From Candidatus Neomicrothrix sp. UBA2110 (GTDB lineage Bacteria; Actinomycetota; Acidimicrobiia; Acidimicrobiales; Poriferisodalaceae), in assembly GCA_002331465.1 (NCBI GenBank), contig DCYM01000093.1, positions 951 through 8,128 on the forward strand: 7,178 nt of DNA, given 5' to 3'. Of this stretch, positions 1-5,972 are shown one piece after another. Position numbers and translations under genes: made by a program. Under the pieces are notes generated by a model. The model was not told the DNA's origin, searched no databases, and was given only the letters and a program-made list of their open reading frames with translations. The number at the start of each line of letters is the position of its first letter. Positions within the stretch are counted from its first letter, which is position 1.

Positions 1-30
1 GGTCGTCGTTCGGATGGTCGTCGTTCGGAT
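1..30 (+). repeat. Perfect 15-bp tandem duplication (2 copies) encoding GRRSD
   Basis: Bases 1-15 (ggtcgtcgttcggat) are repeated exactly at 16-30. The unit is five codons long and in frame with the TPR gene, giving Gly-Arg-Arg-Ser-Asp twice. The copies are identical at every codon position, which suggests recent duplication or slippage rather than selection on amino acids alone. The array may continue to the left of the window. Confidence 0.9.
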
Positions 31-891
31 TCGCCGCAACGCGGCCCAGGAGTAGAGAAGCCCGAACGGCACTTCGGTGATGGCGCGCGCGGTTCCAAGT
101 GGGGTGGTGTAGCTCGGAGGGGAGCGCACAACGCCAGCATCGATCCTGGTGGGCCACGGCCGGCTAATGATGACGTAACGCGCCCTCCTCGCAGGGATGA
201 CGACCGATGGGAACGAGTTAACGACAGTTCGCGTAGCCAACAAACGCGACACCGGCAGCCGCAACTACCACTTCCCGAGCTTGACGCCGTGCACACACGG
301 GGTTTATCAGAAAGAGATCGAGACCGACTTTTAAAGCAACTTCGTGAAGCCGGAGAACAGTTCCTGTCAGAACGATTTGGTGAAGTTGAGGACATACTCC
401 GGCCGTTGGTCAAAAAGCATCCTCGAGTGCCGGACCTACAGGAGCTTTACGGACTTACTCTTTACCGCCTGGGCCTATGGCGTCAGGCTCTAGATCGGTT
501 GGAACGTTTCACCTACATGACCGGCGATGTCGAACAGTTGCCGGTGATGGCGGACTGCCATCGGGCCCTTGGCGAATATGACGCAGTGCGTCGGCTTTGG
601 GATGAACTGCGGGTGGCTGGGCCCGAAGCGTCGGTCATGACTGAGGGTCGAATCGTGATGGCGGGAGCCCTGGCAGATGTAGGTGATTTAGTTGGCGGGA
701 TACGTCTCCTTGAAAAGGGGCCGATTCAGACAAAGAAAGCGCGTGACTATCACCTGCGACTTTGGTACGCATTATCGGATTTGTATGAGAGAGCGGGCGA
801 CCATCAGCGTGCTAGTCGAGGATTCGAGCGAATCCAGACAGTAGAGCCGGACTACGCGGACGTGGCCTATCGACTTACGTCGTTGTCTTGA
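1..891 (+). CDS. Tetratricopeptide-repeat (TPR-like) protein, 5'-partial
   Basis: The reading frame is open from the first base to the TGA at 889-891, giving 296 visible residues, so the gene starts upstream of the window. The only in-frame start codon before the folded part is GTG at 289. It has no Shine-Dalgarno sequence, so it is probably internal. Residues 1 to about 95 are low-complexity and rich in Arg, Gly, Asp, Ser and Pro, beginning with two copies of GRRSD; this part looks disordered. Residues from about 100 to 296 form alpha-helical hairpins of TPR character. The clearest unit is near residues 256-290: it begins LWYALSDLYERAGD and ends with Ala, Phe and Pro at TPR consensus spacing. 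Earlier, weaker units centre on ELYGLTLYRLGLWRQALDRL and ADCHRALGEYDAVRRL. TPR folds are usually protein-interaction scaffolds. No catalytic motif, signal peptide or membrane segment is visible, and the specific partner cannot be named. Confidence is high for the gene and moderate for the TPR assignment. Confidence 0.8.
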   Translation, partial: GRRSDGRRSDSPQRGPGVEKPERHFGDGARGSKWGGVARRGAHNASIDPGGPRPANDDVTRPPRRDDDRWERVNDSSRSQQTRHRQPQLPLPELDAVHTRGLSERDRDRLLKQLREAGEQFLSERFGEVEDILRPLVKKHPRVPDLQELYGLTLYRLGLWRQALDRLERFTYMTGDVEQLPVMADCHRALGEYDAVRRLWDELRVAGPEASVMTEGRIVMAGALADVGDLVGGIRLLEKGPIQTKKARDYHLRLWYALSDLYERAGDHQRASRGFERIQTVEPDYADVAYRLTSLS

Positions 892-897
892 ACCTCG

Positions 898-926
898 AGA
901 ACTGAAAGCCACGGATTGTCAGTTCT
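898..926 (+). terminator. Possible weak terminator hairpin after the TPR gene
   Basis: AGAACTGA (898-905) and TCAGTTCT (919-926) form a perfect 8-bp inverted repeat with a 13-nt loop, starting 7 nt after the TPR stop codon. A pyrimidine-rich stretch with a short T run (ccttttcttt, 934-943) lies a few bases downstream. The stem is only moderately GC-rich and the T run is interrupted and distant, so this would be a weak intrinsic terminator or only an mRNA 3'-end stem-loop. Confidence 0.35.
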
Positions 927-1007
927 GCCTCAACCTTTTCTTTGAAGCGCGCGACTACGATCGGCTTTGCCCCGCGGGGTTGTATCCCATCCACCTATTA
1001 GACACCT

Positions 1008-1013
1008 AAGGAG
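1008..1013 (+). promoter_or_regulatory. Ribosome binding site of the aldolase gene
   Basis: AAGGAG lies 7 nt before GTG at 1021. This fixes the start there rather than at the TTG at 967, which would add 18 residues with no counterpart in the family. Confidence 0.8.
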
Positions 1014-1020
1014 TCGTGGC

Positions 1021-2079
1021 GTGAGCGTCGACATCGAAGGTCTACTCGGAAATCAGGCCAGCTACCTACTCGAGCACGAGTGCGAGACTATTCCCCAGGC
1101 CTTACTCACCCTTCCAGGCCCTGACTTTGTTAGCGACGTACTTTCAGTTACGGATCGGTCACCTCAGGTCATGAGGAACATGCAGTCGCTGTTTAGTAGT
1201 GGTCGTTTAGCGGACTCCGGCTATGTATCGATTCTTCCTGTGGACCAGGGAATCGAGCACTCAGCGGCTGCCTCTTTTGCCCCAAACCCCATTTACTTGG
1301 ACCCGGTAAATATTGTTGAACTCGCGATTGAAGGCGGCTGCAATGCGGTCGCCACCACCTTTGGCGTTCTTGGAGCAGTGACTCGAAAATACGCTCACCG
1401 GATTCCATTCATCGCAAAACTGAATCACAACGAGTTACTTACCTATCCCGCCACCTATGACCAGATCATGTTTGGCTCCGTCGAGCAGGCGTATGACCTG
1501 GGCGCCGCTGGAGTCGGGGCCACGATCTACTTTGGCAGCGAGGAAAGCGGACGTCAGATCCAAGAAACCGCTGAGGCTTTCGAAAAAGCGCACCAGCTTG
1601 GAATGTTTACCGTGCTCTGGTGCTACCTCCGCAACAGCCTGATTGACATTGATGGCCAAGACAATCACGTGGCGGCAGATGCAACCGGTCAGGCCAATCA
1701 CATTGGTGTGACCATTGAAGCCGACATCATTAAACAGAAACTCCCTGAGACTAATGGGGCTTTCAACACGGTAAAAGGATTCGGCAAGACCCACCCTGAC
1801 GTCTATGAAAAGCTGACCTCGGATCATCCAATTGACCTCTGTCGCTGGCAGGTGGCTAATTGTTATATGGGAAGAATTGGCTTGATTAATAGTGGTGGCG
1901 CCAGTTCAGGGGCCACGGATATGGCCGAAGCAGTGATGACCGCAGTGATAAATAAACGGGCGGGAGGTTTGGGACTGATCTCGGGTCGTAAGGCTTTCCA
2001 ACGGCCAATGGAAGAAGGTGTTGCGCTTCTCAACGCCATACAGGACGTCTACCTCGACACGTCGATTACCGTCGCCTAG
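1021..2079 (+). CDS. fbaB: Class I fructose-bisphosphate aldolase (DhnA/FbaB type)
   Basis: This 352-residue cytoplasmic enzyme should reversibly cleave fructose 1,6-bisphosphate to dihydroxyacetone phosphate and glyceraldehyde 3-phosphate, in glycolysis or gluconeogenesis. It is recognised by close resemblance along its whole length to E. coli FbaB (about 350 residues) of the DeoC/LacD aldolase superfamily. Visible landmarks are LPVDQGIEHS (Asp75 in VDQG), KLNHNE, GATIYFGSEES, the ADIIKQK segment whose Lys238 aligns with the Schiff-base lysine of this family, CYMGRIGLINSGG and NKRAGGLGLISGRKAF near the phosphate site. The C-terminus, DVYLDTSITVA, closely matches that of E. coli. No metal-binding class II pattern is present. 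The GTG start at 1021 is chosen by the AAGGAG site and by the family N-terminus. The gene lies 129 nt after the TPR gene and 95 nt before korA, so it may have its own promoter or be co-transcribed. The family call is very secure; the physiological direction is not shown by the sequence. Confidence 0.95.
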   Translation: MSVDIEGLLGNQASYLLEHECETIPQALLTLPGPDFVSDVLSVTDRSPQVMRNMQSLFSSGRLADSGYVSILPVDQGIEHSAAASFAPNPIYLDPVNIVELAIEGGCNAVATTFGVLGAVTRKYAHRIPFIAKLNHNELLTYPATYDQIMFGSVEQAYDLGAAGVGATIYFGSEESGRQIQETAEAFEKAHQLGMFTVLWCYLRNSLIDIDGQDNHVAADATGQANHIGVTIEADIIKQKLPETNGAFNTVKGFGKTHPDVYEKLTSDHPIDLCRWQVANCYMGRIGLINSGGASSGATDMAEAVMTAVINKRAGGLGLISGRKAFQRPMEEGVALLNAIQDVYLDTSITVA

Positions 2080-2130
2080 CTCGTCTCTATGAACTCCATC
2101 GTTTTTAACGAGTATTTCGCCCTTCGCGCG

Positions 2131-2136
2131 TATAAG
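2131..2136 (+). promoter_or_regulatory. Possible -10 element upstream of korA
   Basis: TATAAG sits 38 nt before the korA start in the 95-nt gap after the aldolase gene and fits an actinobacterial TANNNT-like -10 box. No good -35 hexamer is visible at 16-18 nt spacing. It marks a possible korAB promoter rather than a demonstrated one. Confidence 0.25.
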
Positions 2137-2164
2137 GTTCGGTTTCGGACAACCACCATCCCCT

Positions 2165-2170
2165 GGGAGG
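2165..2170 (+). promoter_or_regulatory. Ribosome binding site of korA, with short spacing
   Basis: GGGAGG ends only 4 nt before the GTG at 2175, closer than the usual 5-9 nt. The family N-terminus and the lack of a better in-frame start nearby still support GTG 2175. Confidence 0.6.
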
Positions 2171-2174
2171 GTCC

Positions 2175-4046
2175 GTGACCGATATAGCACCTCGAGAGCT
2201 CCCACTCCAAGAACTTGCCGAGGTCGTCATTCGATTCGCTGGTGACTCTGGCGATGGCATGCAACTGACAGGCGACCAATTCACGAGCATTTCGGCGGCC
2301 TTAGGGAATGATCTCGCAACGTTGCCTGAATTCCCAGCTGAAATTCGAGCCCCGCAAGGAACACTCGCAGGAGTGTCAGCCTTCCAAGTTCGGATCTCTG
2401 ATTTCGCCATTACAACTCCCGGCGATGCACCGACAGTGCTAGTGGCGATGAACCCCGCAGCTCTTAAGGCCCAACTACACAACGTCGTGCAAGGCGGAGC
2501 AATCATCCTTAACTCGGACGCGTTTACAGAACGCAACCTTGAAAAAGCCGGGTATGAAAGCAACCCGCTCGAAGACGGTAGTCTCGATGGTTATCGCTCG
2601 TATCCAGTAGCCATGAGTCAGATCACCCGCGACGCAGTAGCAGTGCACGGGGTGAAGCCTCGAGATGCGGAACGATCAAAAAATTTCTTCGCCTTGGGGC
2701 TGATCTCGTGGATGTACACGCGGCCCGTTGAGCCAACAATCGAATTTATTAGTGCAAAGTTTCGCGGTCGAGACCAGGTCATCAAAGCAAACGAAGCGGC
2801 TTTCCAAGCGGGTTATAACTTCGGCGAAACAGCTGAGCTTTTTGAGTCGCACTACGAGATCAAGCCAGCACCGCTGCCATCTGGTGAGTACACCAACGTC
2901 ACGGGAAACACAGCCCTCGCATGGGGATGCGTGGCGGCGGGCCAATTGGCTCGTTTGCCTATCTTCTTAGGTTCGTACCCGATTACACCGGCGTCGGACA
3001 TCCTTCATGACCTGTCTGCACTGAAACATTTTGGTGTGCGTACGTTCCAAGCAGAAGATGAAATAGCGGCAGCCGCTTCGGCCGTCGGTGCGGCTTTTGG
3101 CGGAGCGCTTGCTTTTACGACGACTTCAGGTCCCGGAGTTGCCCTCAAAGGAGAAACTCTCGGCCTCGCTGTGAGTCTCGAATTACCGATGGTGGTCATC
3201 GACATTCAGCGTGGTGGCCCTTCTACCGGCTTGCCGACTAAGCCGGAGCAGGCGGACTTGATGATGGCTATGTACGGCCGCCATTCGGAGTCTCCGATGC
3301 CTATCGTGGCGCCCCGCAGCCCAGCTGACTGCTTTGACGCTGCGATAGAAGCCTGCCGTATAGCGCTTCGATATCGCACTCCAGTGATGCTGCTCAGCGA
3401 CGGTTACTTGGCCACGAGCTCGGAACCTTGGCTCCTGCCGGATATCGATTCGCTTCCTGATATCGGGGTTGATTTCCAAAGAGGTTTCAATGGGACGAAT
3501 GAAGACGGCGAAGGAATATTTTTGCCTTATCTTCGCGACCCGGAGACGTTGGCCCGGCCGTGGGCGATACCCGGCACTCCCGACCTAATGCACCGCGTAG
3601 GGGGCATTGAAAAAGAAGACGAAACGGGCAATATCAGCTATGACCCAGAAAATCACCAGAAAATGGTGGGGCTGCGGGCCGCGAAAATTGACGCGATAGA
3701 AGTCCCTGACACCGAAGTAGCGGGCGATACTGATGCAAGTTTCTGCATCTTGGGCTGGGGCTCAACTTGGGGGGCCATCGATGCCACCGTTGCTCGATTA
3801 CAAGAGGCCGGCCACAAAGTTGCCCATGTGCATCTGAGGAACTTGAACCCAATGCCGAAGGATCTAGGCGAGGTCTTGGCCGGATTCGAGAAAATCATTT
3901 GTCCGGAAATGAACGACGGCCAATTGGTTAACTTAATCAGGGCGAAGTTCCTCCTCGATGTCAAGGCTGTAAATAAAATGAACGGCGTGCCGTTCACCAC
4001 AGGCGAAATTGAGGCAGCGGCACTCGCTGCTATCGAAGCTCCCTAA
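2175..4046 (+). CDS. korA: 2-oxoacid:ferredoxin oxidoreductase alpha subunit, gamma-alpha fusion (KorA)
   Basis: This is one half of the thiamine-dependent enzyme that converts a 2-oxoacid, most likely 2-oxoglutarate, plus CoA to succinyl-CoA and CO2, with electrons passed to ferredoxin. The 623-residue protein has the fused layout of actinobacterial KorA. Residues about 15-205 are the gamma domain, with the signature IRFAGDSGDGMQLTGDQF, then RAPQGTLAGVS and VAMNPAALKAQ. Residues about 243-480 are the alpha (pyrimidine-binding) domain, with YPITPASD at 268-275, QAEDEIAAAASAVGAA and GGPSTGLPTKPEQADL at 347-362. Residues about 520-620 are the transketolase-C-like domain, starting near CILGWGSTWGAI. 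The gene is followed after 22 nt by korB, its obligate partner. The resemblance to M. tuberculosis KorA (Rv2455c) is strong. Substrate is inferred from that resemblance; a pyruvate or branched-chain 2-oxoacid cannot be formally excluded. No separate delta (ferredoxin-like) subunit gene is present nearby. Confidence 0.93.
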   Translation: MTDIAPRELPLQELAEVVIRFAGDSGDGMQLTGDQFTSISAALGNDLATLPEFPAEIRAPQGTLAGVSAFQVRISDFAITTPGDAPTVLVAMNPAALKAQLHNVVQGGAIILNSDAFTERNLEKAGYESNPLEDGSLDGYRSYPVAMSQITRDAVAVHGVKPRDAERSKNFFALGLISWMYTRPVEPTIEFISAKFRGRDQVIKANEAAFQAGYNFGETAELFESHYEIKPAPLPSGEYTNVTGNTALAWGCVAAGQLARLPIFLGSYPITPASDILHDLSALKHFGVRTFQAEDEIAAAASAVGAAFGGALAFTTTSGPGVALKGETLGLAVSLELPMVVIDIQRGGPSTGLPTKPEQADLMMAMYGRHSESPMPIVAPRSPADCFDAAIEACRIALRYRTPVMLLSDGYLATSSEPWLLPDIDSLPDIGVDFQRGFNGTNEDGEGIFLPYLRDPETLARPWAIPGTPDLMHRVGGIEKEDETGNISYDPENHQKMVGLRAAKIDAIEVPDTEVAGDTDASFCILGWGSTWGAIDATVARLQEAGHKVAHVHLRNLNPMPKDLGEVLAGFEKIICPEMNDGQLVNLIRAKFLLDVKAVNKMNGVPFTTGEIEAAALAAIEAP

Positions 4047-4055
4047 CAGGACTAC

Positions 4056-4059
4056 AGGA
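4056..4059 (+). promoter_or_regulatory. Ribosome binding site of korB
   Basis: AGGA lies 9 nt before the ATG at 4069, in the 22-nt korA-korB gap. It supports this start over an upstream in-frame ATG at 4009, which lies inside korA. Confidence 0.55.
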
Positions 4060-4068
4060 TCAATTCTT

Positions 4069-5082
4069 ATGACTGACACTCCGATGCGCACGAAACCAGC
4101 AGATTGGGCTACAGACCAAGAAGTTCGATGGTGCCCGGGATGCGGTGATTACTCCATCCTCACGGCCATGCGCATGCTCATGCCCGAACTAGACGTTGAG
4201 CGTGAAAACACGGTCTTCATATCAGGGATTGGGTGTGCTGCACGTTTCCCCTACTACATGAATACCTACGGCATGCATGGCATACATGGTCGCGCTCCCG
4301 CGATTGCAACAGGCCTCGCTATGGCCAGACCTGACCTAGACATCTGGGTTGTCGGTGGCGATGGGGACATGATGTCGATCGGCGGTAACCACCTCATCCA
4401 TGCTTTGCGCAGAAACGTGAACATCAAGATTCTGCTTTTCAACAACATGATTTACGGTTTGACCAAGGGCCAGTTTTCCCCGACCAGTGAGGTTGGCAAA
4501 GTTACTAAGAGTTCACCGATGGGATCTCTGGACGCTCCGTTCAACCCCGTTTCGGTTGCCCTGGGGGCCGAAGCCTCCTTTGTTGCCCGTACCCACGACA
4601 TGGACCGTGAACACATGATGGAGATGTTTCGGCGAGCACATGCGCACAAGGGCGCATCTATTGTCGAAGTGTTCCAGAACTGCAACGTCTTCAACGACGG
4701 TGCTTGGGAAGGAATCACAAAGAAGCAGAACCGGAACGCGAACCTGATCTCTCTTGAGCACGGTAAGCCGATTCGCTTTGGTGCCGACGATGAGCTCGGC
4801 GTTATCATTGACAATGGTGTGGCAAAAGTGGCATCGATAGCAGATGTTGGGGAAGCGGCTGTACTTGTCCATGACGAAGGTAAGACCGATCCCTCGACAG
4901 CATTCATGCTTAGTCGTTTGGCGCGCGGCCCGTTCGAACCCACTCCAGTTGGCGTGTTCCGCGCTGTGGACAGGATCGAATACGCTACTTCGTCTACTTC
5001 TCAGTTAGCGATGGCCCATAACGAAAAAGGTTCAGGGGACCTCAAATCTTTACTCCGCTCACGCGGGACTTGGCAGGTCTAA
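4069..5082 (+). CDS. korB: 2-oxoacid:ferredoxin oxidoreductase beta subunit (KorB)
   Basis: This 337-residue subunit carries thiamine diphosphate and an iron-sulfur cluster and works with KorA in the cytoplasm. The N-terminal RWCPGCGDYSIL motif (Cys22, Cys25), Cys56 in SGIGCAARFPYYM and Cys205 in FQNCNVFND are the four cysteines expected to hold a proximal 4Fe-4S cluster. The thiamine-diphosphate motif is GGDGDMMSIGGNH (residues 96-108) followed by NNMIYGLTKGQFSPTS, where Asp98 and Asn126 fall at the usual Mg/diphosphate positions. TYGMHGIHGRAPAIATGLA is highly characteristic of KorB. The C-terminal part contains TPVGVFRAVDRIEY, also typical of the family. The length fits KorB proteins, although M. 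tuberculosis Rv2454c is somewhat longer. The ATG at 4069 is preferred over 4009 because it has an AGGA site and avoids a 38-nt overlap with korA. The last 13 nt overlap the start of the HAD phosphatase gene. Confidence 0.94.
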   Translation: MTDTPMRTKPADWATDQEVRWCPGCGDYSILTAMRMLMPELDVERENTVFISGIGCAARFPYYMNTYGMHGIHGRAPAIATGLAMARPDLDIWVVGGDGDMMSIGGNHLIHALRRNVNIKILLFNNMIYGLTKGQFSPTSEVGKVTKSSPMGSLDAPFNPVSVALGAEASFVARTHDMDREHMMEMFRRAHAHKGASIVEVFQNCNVFNDGAWEGITKKQNRNANLISLEHGKPIRFGADDELGVIIDNGVAKVASIADVGEAAVLVHDEGKTDPSTAFMLSRLARGPFEPTPVGVFRAVDRIEYATSSTSQLAMAHNEKGSGDLKSLLRSRGTWQV

Positions 5083-5870
5083 GCGATATCGCTTGGATAC
5101 TCGATCTCGACGGGGTTGTCTGGCTAGCCGAGCAGCCGATCCCTGGAGCAGCCCGAGCAATCGAACGCCTCGACGGTCTAGGCGAACAACTTCTCTTTGT
5201 AACTAACTTTTCTGCCCTTACCAAAGGACAGGTAGAAGGCAAACTCAAAGCCTGCGGTATTGACGCAGCCGGAAGAGTGCTGACCTCAGCTATGGCTGCA
5301 GCATCTCTTGTGCAACCTAACGAGAACGTCCTTGTATGCGCTGGAAGTGGAGTAACCGAGGCAGTTGAACATCGAGGGGCGATTGCCCTCGACCCCAGCG
5401 ATGGAGTTGACGCGCATGGCGATATCGACGCTGTCATTGTCGGGTTTCACCCTCATTTTGACTTCACGCGTCTCGCAGCATCGACCCGCGCTCTTCACCA
5501 AGGTGCGCGCTTGATCTCAACCAACAACGATCCGACCTACCCAACTCCGGACGGGTTACTTCCTGGCAACGGCTCCTTAACTTCTGCACTCGCTACGGCA
5601 GGGCAAGTGCAACCGACTATCGCGGGAAAGCCGAACCGAGCGATTGCTGATCTCGCGTTAGAGCGGCTCGAAACTCAACGCGGAACGAAGGGAAACTTGG
5701 TTGTTGGGGACCTTCCGGCTACCGACGGTCTGTTAGCGGTTGAACTTGGATTCGAGTTCGGTCTCGTTTTATCTGGAGTTACCGGAGCTGAAGAAGCAGC
5801 CACTTGCGACCCGAGCCCGTACATCGTTGCTGATGACCTGCAGGCTCTCGTTGATGAGGTGTTTCCGTGA
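5070..5870 (+). CDS. HAD-IIA family phosphatase (NagD/phosphoglycolate or glycerol-3-phosphate phosphatase-like)
   Basis: This 266-residue protein has the ordered HAD motifs. Motif I is DLDGVVW, with nucleophile Asp12 and acid/base Asp14; motif II is FVTNFS, with Thr45. Motif III is AGKPN with Lys187, and motif IV is GDLPATD with Asp214 and Asp219. The stretch between motifs II and III, about residues 70-180, is the C2-type cap that defines subclass IIA and sets specificity. It should hydrolyse a small phosphorylated metabolite in the cytoplasm. The closest positional counterpart is M. tuberculosis Rv1692, reported as a glycerol-3-phosphate phosphatase, which likewise sits before tlyA; the substrate here is unproven. 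TTG at 5070 is the only usual start codon between the in-frame stop at 5019-5021 and motif I. It overlaps the end of korB by 13 nt with no clear Shine-Dalgarno sequence, so translation is probably coupled to korB. Confidence 0.88.
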   Translation: MAGLSDIAWILDLDGVVWLAEQPIPGAARAIERLDGLGEQLLFVTNFSALTKGQVEGKLKACGIDAAGRVLTSAMAAASLVQPNENVLVCAGSGVTEAVEHRGAIALDPSDGVDAHGDIDAVIVGFHPHFDFTRLAASTRALHQGARLISTNNDPTYPTPDGLLPGNGSLTSALATAGQVQPTIAGKPNRAIADLALERLETQRGTKGNLVVGDLPATDGLLAVELGFEFGLVLSGVTGAEEAATCDPSPYIVADDLQALVDEVFP

Positions 5871-5923
5871 GCCGCTACCAAGGCCAATACAAGTCTGATC
5901 CAGTGCAGTGGCTCTGCTGGTAG
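5867..5923 (+). CDS. Possible 18-codon small ORF between the HAD gene and tlyA
   Basis: GTG at 5867 overlaps the phosphatase stop codon as GTGA and is preceded by GAGG (5856-5859) with 7-nt spacing. It opens a frame that ends at TAG 5921-5923 and encodes MSRYQGQYKSDPVQWLCW. The position corresponds to the slot of a small gene (Rv1693) between the phosphatase and tlyA in M. tuberculosis, but I see no recognisable similarity. It could be a remnant, a leader peptide or chance. The overlap and ribosome site are its only support. Confidence 0.25.
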   Translation: MSRYQGQYKSDPVQWLCW

Positions 5924-5926
5924 CTT
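5921..5926 (+). promoter_or_regulatory. Possible -10 element in the tlyA leader
   Basis: TAGCTT fits an actinobacterial TANNNT -10 box and sits 6 nt before an A that begins ATG at 5933, a spacing typical of a transcription start. No convincing -35 is seen. If used, it would give tlyA and nadK a promoter separate from korAB and the phosphatase. Confidence 0.3.
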
Positions 5927-5972
5927 CAATCTATGTGTGGAAGGCGACGCTAAACCAACAGAGCCCTTTGCG

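Noticed and set aside
289..891. GTG 289 as the true start of the TPR gene
   Set aside because: The frame is open without a stop to the left edge, the upstream codons encode a coherent GRRSD repeat, and no Shine-Dalgarno sequence precedes 289.
967..1020. N-terminal extension of the aldolase from TTG 967
   Set aside because: The extra 18 residues have no counterpart in FbaB, while GTG 1021 has AAGGAG at 7 nt and yields the family N-terminus.
2080..2112. Inverted repeats after the aldolase (CTCGT...ACGAG and TCGTT...AACGA) as a terminator
   Set aside because: Stems are only 5 bp, the T run lies in the loop rather than after the stem, and such short matches are expected by chance.
2105..2563. 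152-codon antisense ORF opposite the start of korA
   Set aside because: It lies opposite the conserved gamma-domain coding sequence and has no recognisable domain or ribosome site.
4009..4068. Longer KorB starting at ATG 4009
   Set aside because: It would overlap korA by 38 nt and add 20 residues of non-family sequence; ATG 4069 has its own ribosome site.
5900..5920. Stem-loop at the end of the small ORF as a terminator before tlyA
   Set aside because: Only a 4-bp plus 3-bp stem with a 2-nt bulge can form and no T run follows, so it does not support termination.
5937..5972. Longer TlyA starting at GTG 5937
   Set aside because: It adds 12 residues before the conserved RRRLDTEL start and has no ribosome site, although leaderless use cannot be fully excluded.
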